Below are positions 16,643 through 26,280 of a stretch of 64,000 nucleotides of DNA, piece by piece (position 1 is the first letter of the stretch; every line of letters starts with the position of its first letter). The notes beneath the pieces are model-generated. The model was not told the DNA's origin, made no database searches, and saw only the letters and a list, made by a program, of their open reading frames with translations. The DNA comes from Candidatus Sphingomonas colombiensis (lineage in GTDB: Bacteria; Pseudomonadota; Alphaproteobacteria; Sphingomonadales; Sphingomonadaceae), in NCBI GenBank assembly GCA_029202845.1, contig CP119315.1, forward strand, positions 1,185,501 through 1,249,500, in the 5' to 3' direction. A program made the translations under genes and the position numbers.

Positions 16643-18642
16643 AGGCCAAGCCCCGCAAAGTTGACCTGAATCTGTGCTGCTAGCGCCGCCGCTTCCTCAT
16701 TCAACCCCGCCAGTTCGATATGAATATCACGCATCACGCCCTCAAAATCGAAATCATCCTCCTCCTCTTCCGGGGCGACGCCGACATAACGGCCGGGAGT
16801 CAGTGACCAGTCGTTTGCTGCCAGTTCTATCCGGCCCACCAGCTTGACCAGCCCCGGCACCGCCACCAGCCGCGCATCAGGAAAACGGCTCAGCAGCCAG
16901 TGTGCCTGCCGGTGGAAATAGCGCACCAGTTTAAGCTGATCGACGGCATCGGCCCGCGCTTCCTCCAGCGCCTTGACGGGGCTGGCCTTGCCGCGTTTCC
17001 TGCCCGCATCGCGGTGCGCCTTTTCCGCTAGCTTGAACAACTGATCAATCTGACGGATCAGGTCGCGCGACTGTTCGGCCAGTGGCTCAAGTGCATCATA
17101 CCTAGTGTGAAGCGCCGCAATGTTGGAAACAGACAGATTGCTGCCGCCGACCTGGCCCTTCACCTTGTGCTCGAACGCCTCCCAATCGGCTTTAAGGACA
17201 GCGAACGCCGCCGCAAGTTCGGGATCATCATCCAGACCGCTCAGCACATCATCCAGTGCTGCGGTCAGCACAGGTTCCGTCAACAAGCTGGCCAAGGCAT
17301 CCACGACGCATCCGCTCAGATAACGGTCCACCAGCTCCCGGAACCGCTCGTCCTGTCCGCGATAGAGCCAGAATATGGCGGTCAGATTCTGCAGCTGCTC
17401 GGGCGAGAAATCGAAGACCTTGCGCGTCACCTTGCGGAACACCTGCCGCGCATCGAGCATCAGTACCTTGTCGGCATGTTCGGATGGCTTGGCCTTGTCG
17501 AACATCCATAATTCGCATGGCACGGTGCGGGTGTAGAAGAAATTGCCTCGGATCGCGATCATCGCATCGACATGGCCGGTTTCGATCAGCTTCTGCCGGA
17601 CCTTCGCTTCTTCCCCGCCCGCGCTGGACGCCTGCGACGACATGACGAAGCCCGCCCGGCCTGCGTCGGACAGATAGCTGTAGAAATAGCTGATCCACAG
17701 ATAATTGCCGTTCGAAACCTTCTTACCCTTGTTCACACCGGGCAGGCCGAACGGCAGGCGGGGGTCTCGCCTGATCTTTTCCGCGTCCACCTCGTCCACG
17801 TTGAACGGGGGATTGGCCATCACGAAATCGGCCTTTCCAACGAGTTCATGCGCGTCGATATAATAGGTGATGCCGGGTTCGATCCGTCCTTCCAGCCCGT
17901 GGACGGCAAGGTTCATCTTGGCCAGCCGGATGGTCGTAGCGTTCTTTTCCTGACCGTAAAAGGTCGCGACCTTGGTCGGGTCTTGCTGCATCTTCTCGAT
18001 GAAATGCGCGCTCTGCACGAACATGCCGCCCGAACCGCAGGCTGGGTCCAGCACGCTGCCATGATCAGGCTCGATGGCGTTGACGATCATCTGAACGATG
18101 GAGGGGGGCGTGAAAAATTCACCGCCGTCATGTGCGCTCTGATCGGCAAACTGCGTCAGGAAATACTCGTATATGCGCCCGAAGACATCGCCCTTAGCGT
18201 TCTGAAGCGCCGGGTCGTTGAAGATGCGCAGCACGTCGCCCAAGACGTCGTTTTCTAATTGCTGATATTCATTCTTGGGCAGCACGCCCGCCAGCGCGGC
18301 ATAGTCGCGTTCTACTGCTTCCATTGCGGCTATGATCGCCTTCGCGCGATCTGCGCCATCCGGCAGGTTGGCCAGATGATCGAACTGCGATTCAGGTTGG
18401 AGGAAGATCGCTCCCCGGCTGGTGAAGTCCTCCTTAGTCAGCGGCCGGGTCACCCCGCCACGGCTAGGAAGGCTCGCTTCAATCTCCGGCTTCACCGCCA
18501 GATAACGGCTGTAAGCATGGCGCAAAAAGATCAGGCCCATGACGGGCAGGAAATATTCATTGCTGGCAAAATCACTGTTGGCGCGCAGCTGATCTGCCGC
18601 CGTCCACAGGCGCTTTTCAAGCGCTTCGATATTGGATTCCAT
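16639..18642 (-). CDS. hsdM: Type I restriction-modification DNA methyltransferase subunit M
   Basis: The 667-residue N6-adenine methyltransferase has the helical HsdM N-terminal domain (about 1-150), the SAM-binding motif I DPACGSGG (199-206) and the catalytic NPPF (277-280). The C-terminal third is long and includes a helical extension, so the protein is larger than the classical 530-residue HsdM. The start is placed at 18642 (MESNIEALEKRLWTAADQLRANS), which matches the family N terminus; the reading frame is open up to 18744 but the extra residues look unlike the family. First gene of the operon, divergent from the FAD-binding protein gene. Confidence 0.93.
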   Translation of the reverse strand: MESNIEALEKRLWTAADQLRANSDFASNEYFLPVMGLIFLRHAYSRYLAVKPEIEASLPSRGGVTRPLTKEDFTSRGAIFLQPESQFDHLANLPDGADRAKAIIAAMEAVERDYAALAGVLPKNEYQQLENDVLGDVLRIFNDPALQNAKGDVFGRIYEYFLTQFADQSAHDGGEFFTPPSIVQMIVNAIEPDHGSVLDPACGSGGMFVQSAHFIEKMQQDPTKVATFYGQEKNATTIRLAKMNLAVHGLEGRIEPGITYYIDAHELVGKADFVMANPPFNVDEVDAEKIRRDPRLPFGLPGVNKGKKVSNGNYLWISYFYSYLSDAGRAGFVMSSQASSAGGEEAKVRQKLIETGHVDAMIAIRGNFFYTRTVPCELWMFDKAKPSEHADKVLMLDARQVFRKVTRKVFDFSPEQLQNLTAIFWLYRGQDERFRELVDRYLSGCVVDALASLLTEPVLTAALDDVLSGLDDDPELAAAFAVLKADWEAFEHKVKGQVGGSNLSVSNIAALHTRYDALEPLAEQSRDLIRQIDQLFKLAEKAHRDAGRKRGKASPVKALEEARADAVDQLKLVRYFHRQAHWLLSRFPDARLVAVPGLVKLVGRIELAANDWSLTPGRYVGVAPEEEEDDFDFEGVMRDIHIELAGLNEEAAALAAQIQVNFAGLGL

Positions 18643-18925
18643 TACGCTGGCCTGCTCCCCTTCGCTGGACCGGGGAATTAGCAGCCACGCATTCATCACG
18701 ACAGAGGCATGATGCCACTGCCGCTTTTTTCGCCAGAGCGGCAATCAGTTGCCGCGCGCCAGCATCACTCAACGGGCCGACTATCAGAATATGGGGCGCC
18801 GCGTCGCCTGCTATGCTGCAGTGTATCGACGACGACTGCATCGCGCGCCGGCGCCAATCAAAAATCCCCGATCTTGCTGCGTCGCTTCTGCTTCGCGGTC
18901 TGGCCTGATCTAGCTAGAAGGTCGC

Positions 18926-20803
18926 ATGGTCAGCACACCCCCGCCGCCGCTCGGCTCCGACGATGTCGCAGCGCTTGATGAACTTGCCGATCGGATGCTC
19001 GCGGAAGCCGCATCCAAAACAGACGCGCGGATCTTCTCCGCGACAGGCTTTGCGAAGCACAACATCTCGATCGTCCACCAGCAGAACCGGTGCGCGAACC
19101 TTGCCTGGGCACTCAACTGGCGGAAGCGCGTCGGCCCCGGTGACGTGGTCGCGATCGTCGGCGGATCCTTCTCCGGTCTCATGCTGGCGGTGTCGCTCGC
19201 GCTCACCAGCAATGCCATCGTCTACATTCTCGAAAAGGAGGACCGACTCCTTCCGCGCTTCCGCGACAAGGGCAATCGACATCTGTCGCCGCTCCTCAAT
19301 TCCCGAGACCTCGGAAGCGGGTTCGATCCTGATTTCAGCGAGCCGACCTACCGGTCACCGATCTTCGCGTGGAAAAAGGGAAGGGCGAGCGACGTTGCCT
19401 CGCAATGGCTCCATGAGTTCGAGAGCTACGCACGCGTGCTGCCGATTTTCGTCATCGACCGGTGCGAGATCCGTCGTGAGGACATCGTCACGGCTGGCGA
19501 GCGCCTGGAGATCAAACCCGATTTCAGGAAACTGCTTCTGTTCCCGATCGTCGTCGATCTGCTGATCGATGCGACCGGCTTTGGCGAGGAGCAGAACCCC
19601 CACAATCTAGTGGATCACAGCTACTGGGAGTCGGGCCACCGCCTGATCTACGACCATTTGATATCGCCCGCCGAGGTTCTCGTGTCGGGGTGCGGGGACA
19701 GCGGCGTGATCGAGGGCCTGCACTATGCCATCTCCGGCTTCCTTCATGAAGAGGTCGAGGCGCTCTGGCCAGCATATGATGAATTGGGGCTGCTGCTGGA
19801 TCAAAAACTTGAGAACGCGCGCCTCGACGAGGTCTTGCGGAGCGACGAAGCAGATCGTTTCGAGAACCCGGTGATCTCGGAAATCACGTGGTGGTGCGAT
19901 CGCTCGGGTTATGAGCATCACCACCCGATGGGCCGGCAGGTTATAGATTGGGCTCCCCATGCTCGCCCGATCCTTGAAGCCTTGAAGGCCGCCCTTGCGC
20001 CCTATCTCGATGCGGCCTTTCCCGGCCGATCGCACGACAGTCTGAGCTGGGAGGAGCGCGAGACATTCGCGGAGTCGATGCCGATGGCCGACCAGCTTCG
20101 CGTCAGATCGGCCGTCCAGTCGGTCATCGACGAGTGGATCAGCTTGCGCGTTCACGAAATGATGCAGGATTTCGTGCTGCCACCTGAGACCGCAGAGCTG
20201 CATGCGAGGGCCCGGCCTGGGGTTCGAATAACGATGAACGGCGAGACGCCGACCCCTTACACGCGGGCGCTATCTCCCTTCAACGTCTGGATGATGTGCC
20301 TCTTGGAGAGCTTCGAGGCTGTGGATTATCGTCAGGGCCGTATCGAGAGGGTGGTGGCACGCGACGATCGACGCTTCGACGTCCATTTTGCCGATGGTGT
20401 AGTCCGGACGTTCGACAGGGTCATGACGCGATATGGAGCGTCCGGCCGGCTTAGTGTTACCGAAGGTGCGCTGCGAGATGGTCAGGCTGGCGACTGGTTA
20501 CTGTCACGTCCGAGCTATGTCGTTCCTGACCCGGATGACCCTAAACGGGGGCGACGTGTGTATCCGGCGGAGGCGGCAATTCGCACCGCGCGCGAACGCC
20601 TCTGGCCTCAGCCAGAGATCGATTTAGCGACGGACATTCGCAAGCAATCCTATTTGATGTGCCTTTTGCAAGGAGTCGGCTCCAGTTCTCCTGGCACGGT
20701 GTCCCAGGCAGACCTTTCCGCTGCGATCCGCGCCGGCGGTCGGTTGACTTATGCTAGCGACGCCATTTTCGAAGAGGCGTGGATGCGGGCGCCTGATCTA
20801 TGA
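18926..20803 (+). CDS. Large FAD/NAD(P)-binding protein of unknown function
   Basis: The 625-residue protein has a Rossmann dinucleotide site, DVVAIVGGSFSGLMLAVSLAL (GGSFSG at 79-84, a variant of GxGxxG), followed by an acidic strand end (IYILEKED). Further downstream DLLIDATGFG looks like the second flavoprotein motif, and SGCGDSGVIEGL is another dinucleotide-type glycine turn. It resembles the FAD-NAD(P)-binding families of unknown substrate. No membrane helix is seen. The gene sits between a type I restriction operon and a DUF262 nuclease, 276 bp from the latter. Redox sensing or NAD(P)H depletion in defence is possible but unproven; a metabolic oxidoreductase is the alternative. Confidence 0.65.
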   Translation: MVSTPPPPLGSDDVAALDELADRMLAEAASKTDARIFSATGFAKHNISIVHQQNRCANLAWALNWRKRVGPGDVVAIVGGSFSGLMLAVSLALTSNAIVYILEKEDRLLPRFRDKGNRHLSPLLNSRDLGSGFDPDFSEPTYRSPIFAWKKGRASDVASQWLHEFESYARVLPIFVIDRCEIRREDIVTAGERLEIKPDFRKLLLFPIVVDLLIDATGFGEEQNPHNLVDHSYWESGHRLIYDHLISPAEVLVSGCGDSGVIEGLHYAISGFLHEEVEALWPAYDELGLLLDQKLENARLDEVLRSDEADRFENPVISEITWWCDRSGYEHHHPMGRQVIDWAPHARPILEALKAALAPYLDAAFPGRSHDSLSWEERETFAESMPMADQLRVRSAVQSVIDEWISLRVHEMMQDFVLPPETAELHARARPGVRITMNGETPTPYTRALSPFNVWMMCLLESFEAVDYRQGRIERVVARDDRRFDVHFADGVVRTFDRVMTRYGASGRLSVTEGALRDGQAGDWLLSRPSYVVPDPDDPKRGRRVYPAEAAIRTARERLWPQPEIDLATDIRKQSYLMCLLQGVGSSSPGTVSQADLSAAIRAGGRLTYASDAIFEEAWMRAPDL

Positions 20804-21079
20804 TCCGCCGCCCTTCTTGTATGGCTGTCGGTCACGCGTGTGTCGGTTGCTGACGATCAGGAAGGGACGTTGGCAGAGCGCAGCCTCGCGACAAAGTCGG
20901 CCTTGGCAAAATGCCTGCGCTCGGCTTTGCCAGACGTATCGATCCTGGACATGCAGGGCAGAAAGCCATTTTCCTTGGGTTCGCGTACGCTTTCAGCGCC
21001 CCGACGCCACGGCACAGCCTCGCGCACTACGCTTTCCATTGGAATAGACAGGCCGCATCGATGCCGCCAAACTGGCCGC

Positions 21080-22741
21080 ATGCAGCTCAATCCGATCCAC
21101 GTTACTGTCTTCAAACTTCTTGAAGGCCGGCTCTTTCACATACCTGGCTATCAACGATCCTACTCCTGGGGCCGGCATCAGCGGGCCGATCTCTTCCGCG
21201 ATATCGAGGAGGCACAGCGGTCCGGCCGTGACCATTTCATGGCGACGGTCGTCGGCTTGTCCCGTGAGACGATCGTTATCGGCGCAGAGGAGTTCCGTGT
21301 CGTCGAGTTGGTCGATGGACAGCAGCGTATCACCACGCTCGTCATCCTACTCAAGGCGATTGAGAAGGCGTTGGGCGCTGAAGATGCCACCGCACAAAAA
21401 GCCAAGCAGGGCCTTGCGGACCTTCTGGTGAAGGGAGATGAACACAGTCTCGTCCTGCTGCAGACCAACCATGACAGCAGCCACGTCTTCACGGATTATC
21501 TCCGAAAAGGTGGTGTCGATGAGACGCTCGTTGTCACGGCGGCTGACCGCAACGTCATTGACGCCATCGCAGAATGCGAGCGCTTCGTGGCCGGGTGGAG
21601 CGCGGACGGTGGGTTGGTCGGTCTTCTGTCGGCGGTTCGCAATCGGATGTCGATGATCCTGCATGAGGTCGCCGACGAGTCCCTCGTTTACCGGGTGTTC
21701 GAGGTCCTCAACAGTCGCGGGCTCGACGTGAAGTGGATCGACAAGCTGAAGAGCCAACTTATGGCCTCGATCTACGATCATGTCCCCGCCGGCACCCGAG
21801 AGCCGGGCCTCGCGGAGATGCATGTCATCTGGCAGACCATTTATCGGACCATCGGGACAGACGCGGATCACGCCGACGAGGCATTGCAGTTCGCTGGTAC
21901 TTTCGCCCGCGAGAATGCGCCGAACAAGGTGCTGACCCAAGAGGAAGCACAGCGCGAGATTCTTCAGGAGGGCGGTCAGGCCCTGAAGCTGATCATCGCG
22001 GCTGCTCGAAAGTTGGAAGCGATAAACCGGTACGTCCACGAGCTTTATAGTGACAACAGGCGCCGGGCTCCGGCGAAAGTGTTGCAAGCCCGGTTCGTGG
22101 CGGTTGCAATCATGGCGCGCAATTTTGACGTGGCTACGACCGCAGATCTACTTGAACGGTGGGAGCGCTCCTCGTTCCGTCTGTTTGGGATCGGCCGCTT
22201 GGACGCCCGTTCCTATAATCGGGAATTTACCCATCTCGGGCACGCGATTGCCGCCGGGCTTGATGTTAAGGCGGCGGGCAAAGCCATCGATGCCCTCGGC
22301 GAGGATTTTGACCTCGAAGAGCGCATGTCGCTCAAAAGCTATTGGGACGAATGGTACTGGCGCCGCGAAGACACCCGTTATGTTCTCTTCCGCTATGAAG
22401 AGCATCTCGCCGCGAAAGCCGGAGGCGCTACCAACGCGTCCGAGTGGAACAAAATCTGGGCAACCGACCCGGCAAAATCGATCGAGCATGTGAAGCCACA
22501 GCACACAGAAGTTGGCTATCTGCACAACCTTGGCAACCTGACCATGCTACCGCCCGGCGTGAACTCGTCCCTTGGCGGTCGCACTCCCAACGAGAAAGCT
22601 GACGCCTACGTCGAATGCGGGTTGCGCGGCACAGCAGCGATCGGCCGCGAAATCAATGCCGGTCTCAAATGGGACAAAGCCGCAGTGGCCGCACGCTGCG
22701 AAACCCTGGAAGCCTTCATCCGGAAGCACTGGAAGATCTGA
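21080..22741 (+). CDS. DUF262 + DUF1524 protein, GmrSD-like type IV restriction enzyme candidate
   Basis: The 553-residue protein joins an N-terminal DUF262 domain to a C-terminal DUF1524 HNH nuclease. DUF262 shows IPGYQRSYSW (21-30) and the nucleotide-linked DGQQR motif (79-83). DUF1524 shows IEHVKPQ (His at 470) and LGNLTMLPPGVNSS with the trailing Asn. This is the layout of GmrSD and related enzymes, which use nucleotide hydrolysis to cut modified phage DNA. The start is set at the ATG at 21080, where family similarity begins; the frame is open for 80 more codons upstream without protein-like character. Confidence 0.85.
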   Translation: MQLNPIHVTVFKLLEGRLFHIPGYQRSYSWGRHQRADLFRDIEEAQRSGRDHFMATVVGLSRETIVIGAEEFRVVELVDGQQRITTLVILLKAIEKALGAEDATAQKAKQGLADLLVKGDEHSLVLLQTNHDSSHVFTDYLRKGGVDETLVVTAADRNVIDAIAECERFVAGWSADGGLVGLLSAVRNRMSMILHEVADESLVYRVFEVLNSRGLDVKWIDKLKSQLMASIYDHVPAGTREPGLAEMHVIWQTIYRTIGTDADHADEALQFAGTFARENAPNKVLTQEEAQREILQEGGQALKLIIAAARKLEAINRYVHELYSDNRRRAPAKVLQARFVAVAIMARNFDVATTADLLERWERSSFRLFGIGRLDARSYNREFTHLGHAIAAGLDVKAAGKAIDALGEDFDLEERMSLKSYWDEWYWRREDTRYVLFRYEEHLAAKAGGATNASEWNKIWATDPAKSIEHVKPQHTEVGYLHNLGNLTMLPPGVNSSLGGRTPNEKADAYVECGLRGTAAIGREINAGLKWDKAAVAARCETLEAFIRKHWKI

Positions 22742-22976
22742 CACCGAGCACGCGTCGAGGTCCAGTCCTTGTCAGCGCTGACGACAGCTGGATGGTCTGG
22801 GGTCCCCTCGGCTTCCGCCCGATTGGCCTCTCCAATCGTCGGGTGCTCCCCCATCTCGATGCTTCGATCGGACGGACAACGCTGTGATTGCGATCCAGCG
22901 GCCGCTTTCAAAAACAGCGGACCTTCGCGGCCTCAAGGTCGGATGGCCGCATCGTCCCAGGTCTGGACGATGCCAC

Positions 22977-25169
22977 TTAAGACCGAAGAAGGCATTGCAG
23001 TCGCGTGGCCGCTCGGCCTCGCGCTTCCGCCGCGCTGAATAAAACCTCTGGGTCACCAACGAGGACGACCGTTCGACGAGCCCGGGTGATCGCGGTGTAA
23101 AGCATCAGCCTGTCGAGGAGCCTGCTCGGGACGATAGGAACAATTACCCGCTCAAAGGCGGATCCTTGCGCCTTGTGGACGGTGATCGCCCAACCGCGCA
23201 GCACCCTCTGCAGGTTCGAGATTCGGATATCTACAGCGCCGACCTCATCATCGTCGAAGAGCGTACGAGCGCCTTCGGAAGTTTGCCGCTGAACGACTCC
23301 AAGGCTGCCGTTCATGATGTCGACCGTACGGGCCGTTCCGTCCGCGCCGAGCAGCCCGGTGTCATGATTGTAGCTGTTTTTCGTCCACAGGATTTTGCTT
23401 CCTTCAGCAAAACCCCACATCGGAATTTGAGGCTGCCCGTGGAGCCAGCGCCTTTCGACCGCATCCGAAATAGCGCGAACGCCAGCCGGTCCGTGAATAG
23501 TCATGCCCAGTATCTGCGTCCGCGCGCCATGCAGGCGGCGCATCGCATCGCGGTCCGGGACATCTACCGGCTCACCGACAAATGCCTCGAAGGTATCGAG
23601 AACCTTACGAGGAACGTCGGCTGACGGGCACGCTACAATGTACACGCCGGCCCGATCGGGATCGCGAGGATCAAACGCGGGCAGCAACGGCATTCCGCCT
23701 TTTCGGACGAATTGCGCGACGGTCGGAATGGGGCTCTCGCCTTTCTGCCGGTGGATCTGGTCGAGCGTTGCTCGAGCGACGCCATCAGATGCCACCAGAG
23801 CCCTAAGCGGGTTCCCAGCGCCGATTGGGGGAAGCTGCCCGGGATCGCCAACGAGGATGATATTGGTGTCTGCGGGAACCCATGTGATAATTTGCCAGAG
23901 GTTGGGCGTCGAAATCATCGATGCCTCGTCGATCAGCAGCGTCGCCGCCGAGAGCTTCAGGGCGCCATTTGTCAAAGCCTTGAGGAAGCGATGCACGGTC
24001 ATCGCCTCGTGGCTGGTTGCCTCGACAAGCCGCTTGGCGGCGCGGCCGCTCAGGGCGATCTGGTAATATGCTCGTCCAACCTTCTGCGTCGCTACCATGA
24101 TGGCTCTGGTAACCGTGCTCTTGCCGGTGCCTGCAGGACCGTCGACAACGCAGAACCGCCGCCCAACGGCGAGATTTATCGCGGCGACCTGCGTGGGGTC
24201 GAGGGCGAAGCCAAGATGCGCCTCTGTTTCAGTGATCGCGGAGGCGATGGCCGTCTGGCTGATGAGGCTGTCGCCTGTACGATCGACGATCGCCTTCTCG
24301 ATCGCACGCTCCATCAAGGCAGGCCCGCGCCCCTGATAGAGTTCGCCACACTGGACCAGCTCGCCAGCGGTTAGAGCGAGATCGAACGCCAGCTCGGCCA
24401 GCGTTTCGGACTGACGGCCAAGCAGACTGCGCAGGCCGCGAATAAAATCGTTCCGCGTGCCGGCAGTGTGTCCGCCGGACATCCGCTCGAAGCCTCGGTA
24501 TCGCCGGGCGACCACGTCGCCGGCCGCTGCGATCAGCCTTCGCGGATCATCGTTTGCGACACCAAGCCTGAGCGCGCGCTCATCAACTATCTTCCACGGC
24601 TGGAGCAACGCCATGACGTACGGATTTGCGTCCAGCTTCGCGATCGCGCCCGCCCCCCAAAGGCGACTGGCGGCGATCGATGTTCTGGCGTCGAAGCCAT
24701 AACGATCAAAATGTTGGAGGACGTCCACCTCGTTGCGAAGCAGGCGGAATTCCTGGGCGATGACATGAGCGGCGAACGGACCAGCGATCTCGGCAATCGC
24801 GCCGACATCACCTTCGCGCAGATGATCGTAGAGTTTTGGACCGTATGTCTGCCACAATCGCGTTGCGGTCGCGGCTCCCACGCCCGGGATGGCCTTGTTG
24901 GCGGCGATCCAACGGATGATCGCCTGCCCCTCGGGGATCAGGGGCAAAACCGTCTCGGCTTGAATCTGACGGCCGTGATCGGGATCGATTATCCAATCGC
25001 CCGATACGCGCCAGATCTCTCCTGGACGTGGCGGCCTAGTTGAAACGCTCACAGCGACACGGGCGCGTGTAGAGCGGCCGTGATTGTCGTTGCCGATCAG
25101 AATTCCACCCCCAAATGGAGAGGGGTGGAATGAGGTGACTGTCAATTCGGCGGTAGCTCGTTGGGCCAT
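22977..25169 (-). CDS. RecD2-like superfamily 1 DNA helicase
   Basis: The 730-residue protein is built like RecD2. It has an N-terminal OB-like region (GGGILIGNDN ... ARVAVSVSTRPPRPGEIWRVSG), a helix-hairpin-helix (IPGVGAATATRLW, 94-106), a helicase core with Walker A GPAGTGKS (344-351) and motif II LLIDEAS (412-417), an SH3-like insertion, and the C-terminal ITVHKAQGSAFERVIVP and YTAITRARRTVVLVGD motifs. It unwinds DNA 5' to 3' in the family. It is the last gene of a three-gene operon after a serine resolvase and a coiled-coil protein, sharing one base with the latter. That context suggests it aids DNA processing of a mobile or defence module rather than general repair. Confidence 0.85.
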   Translation of the reverse strand: MAQRATAELTVTSFHPSPFGGGILIGNDNHGRSTRARVAVSVSTRPPRPGEIWRVSGDWIIDPDHGRQIQAETVLPLIPEGQAIIRWIAANKAIPGVGAATATRLWQTYGPKLYDHLREGDVGAIAEIAGPFAAHVIAQEFRLLRNEVDVLQHFDRYGFDARTSIAASRLWGAGAIAKLDANPYVMALLQPWKIVDERALRLGVANDDPRRLIAAAGDVVARRYRGFERMSGGHTAGTRNDFIRGLRSLLGRQSETLAELAFDLALTAGELVQCGELYQGRGPALMERAIEKAIVDRTGDSLISQTAIASAITETEAHLGFALDPTQVAAINLAVGRRFCVVDGPAGTGKSTVTRAIMVATQKVGRAYYQIALSGRAAKRLVEATSHEAMTVHRFLKALTNGALKLSAATLLIDEASMISTPNLWQIITWVPADTNIILVGDPGQLPPIGAGNPLRALVASDGVARATLDQIHRQKGESPIPTVAQFVRKGGMPLLPAFDPRDPDRAGVYIVACPSADVPRKVLDTFEAFVGEPVDVPDRDAMRRLHGARTQILGMTIHGPAGVRAISDAVERRWLHGQPQIPMWGFAEGSKILWTKNSYNHDTGLLGADGTARTVDIMNGSLGVVQRQTSEGARTLFDDDEVGAVDIRISNLQRVLRGWAITVHKAQGSAFERVIVPIVPSRLLDRLMLYTAITRARRTVVLVGDPEVLFSAAEARGRAATRLQCLLRS

Positions 25170-25639
25170 CAGGGGAGACGGCCCGTTTCGGCCACGAAAC
25201 CTCGCAGGAACGACACCTCGTCACGTAGGTGCTGACATTCGGCCCGCACAAGCAGCAGCTCTCGTTCAAGGTCGGAAATCCGCTTGTTTTCGGGCTCCTT
25301 TGCTTCGGCGCTCTTCTGAGCTTCCGCGAAATGGCTGCCTCCAACATCGCTTTCCCACCGCTCGTAGGATGCGAGCAGGCGGGCGCAGAATTCGTTGGTC
25401 ATGAAGTTCTGGCGGTTGAAGCGCTCGCCAGATTCGCTCAGCGCACTAGCAACCTTCCCAGGAGAAGCTTTCCCGGAGTGGCGAGGGAGGGGAGTGGAAC
25501 CAAGGGCGAGGAGATATTCTGCGACCCGCCGAGCATTGCGACGAGCTGCCTTAGCAGCAGGGCCACCAAGTTGGGCATCGGACGTACGATCCATTTCTTC
25601 CAGGATCGCCATAATCGTGGTGCTAACGCTATCGGTCAC
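25169..25639 (-). CDS. Small protein with coiled coil, linked to resolvase and RecD2-like helicase
   Basis: The 156-residue protein is not assigned to a known family. The N-terminal half is basic with a possible helix-turn-helix near residues 60-90 (GKVASALSESGERFNRQNFM), and the C-terminal 50 residues form a leucine-spaced coiled coil (ISDLERELLLVRAECQHLRDEV..). It overlaps the resolvase gene by four bases upstream and abuts the helicase start (TGATG), so the three are tightly coupled. The layout echoes the small TnpC-type partners of recombinases, and a DNA-binding accessory role for the resolvase or helicase is likely. Confidence 0.6.
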   Translation of the reverse strand: MTDSVSTTIMAILEEMDRTSDAQLGGPAAKAARRNARRVAEYLLALGSTPLPRHSGKASPGKVASALSESGERFNRQNFMTNEFCARLLASYERWESDVGGSHFAEAQKSAEAKEPENKRISDLERELLLVRAECQHLRDEVSFLRGFVAETGRLP

Positions 25640-26202
25640 GCGGCAACCTCAGTATCACGCGATAGAGCATCATATAGCGCGGATTTCCCGATCTTCAGGC
25701 GTGCAGCGGCCTCCCGCACGGTAAGGCCATCCGCAATGTGCCGACGAGCTCGAGATAGCTTCTCTGGCGTCACGACGCGGGTGCGGCCGCCCTTGCGGCC
25801 GCGAGCTTCGGCGGCCTTCAATCCGGCCGTGGTGCGTTCGACAATTAGGTCGCGCTCAAATTGGGCAAGGGCGCTGAAGATGTGGAATAGCAGGCGGCCG
25901 CCTGGCGTGGTCGTGTCGACGGCTTCGGTGATCGACCGAAGGCCGACACCCCGCTCCCGAAGCTGGTCGACAGTCTCGATGAGATGCTGGACCGATCGAC
26001 CGAGGCGATCGAACTTCCAGATCACCAGCACATCGCCGTCGCGGAGATAGGACAGCGCAGCAGCGAGGCCCGGCCGATCTGCCTTCGTGCCCGACACTCG
26101 ATCGTCGAAGATGCGGTCACAGCCTACGGCGCGGAGCGCGTCATGCTGCAAGCTGAGGTCCTGATCCGGGGTAGAAACCCTGGCATATCCGATCATAGCC
26201 AT
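25636..26202 (-). CDS. Serine site-specific recombinase (resolvase/invertase family)
   Basis: The 188-residue protein starts MAMIGYARVSTPDQDLSLQ, carrying the nucleophile serine in ARVST and the active-site residues of small serine recombinases (FDRLGRSVQHL, QFERDLIVERT). A C-terminal helix-turn-helix lies in LTVREAAARLKIGKSALYDAL. Such enzymes resolve or invert DNA between res or inversion sites. Repeated TGTCCG motifs immediately upstream of the gene (26215-26280) look like its sites. No Tn3-type transposase is present, so it is a stand-alone or remnant resolvase now heading an operon with a coiled-coil protein and a helicase. Confidence 0.93.
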   Translation of the reverse strand: MAMIGYARVSTPDQDLSLQHDALRAVGCDRIFDDRVSGTKADRPGLAAALSYLRDGDVLVIWKFDRLGRSVQHLIETVDQLRERGVGLRSITEAVDTTTPGGRLLFHIFSALAQFERDLIVERTTAGLKAAEARGRKGGRTRVVTPEKLSRARRHIADGLTVREAAARLKIGKSALYDALSRDTEVAA

Positions 26203-26214
26203 TGGGAAGAAATC

Positions 26215-26280
26215 TGTCCGAAAACTTGTCCAGAAATCACTCTGTCCGGTTTGCCGTCGTTGCGCCAGTGTTTTCGGACA
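26215..26280. repeat. Res-like recombination site upstream of resolvase
   Basis: TGTCCGAAAAC at 26215-26225 is perfectly inverted as GTTTTCGGACA at 26270-26280, and a second TCTGTCCG copy stands at 26241-26248 in direct orientation. The TGTC core matches the half-site of Tn3/gamma-delta-type resolvases, and the position is just upstream of the resolvase start, where res sites usually lie. The flanking gap, 26203-26578, contains no gene that I can support. Confidence 0.55.

Noticed and set aside
20840..21079. N-terminal extension of the DUF262 protein by 80 residues
   Set aside because: No similarity to the family, unlike-protein composition, and a good ATG exists at 21080.
22977..25169. RecD subunit of RecBCD
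   Set aside because: No recB or recC nearby; the long N-terminal region with helix-hairpin-helix is that of RecD2-like stand-alone helicases.
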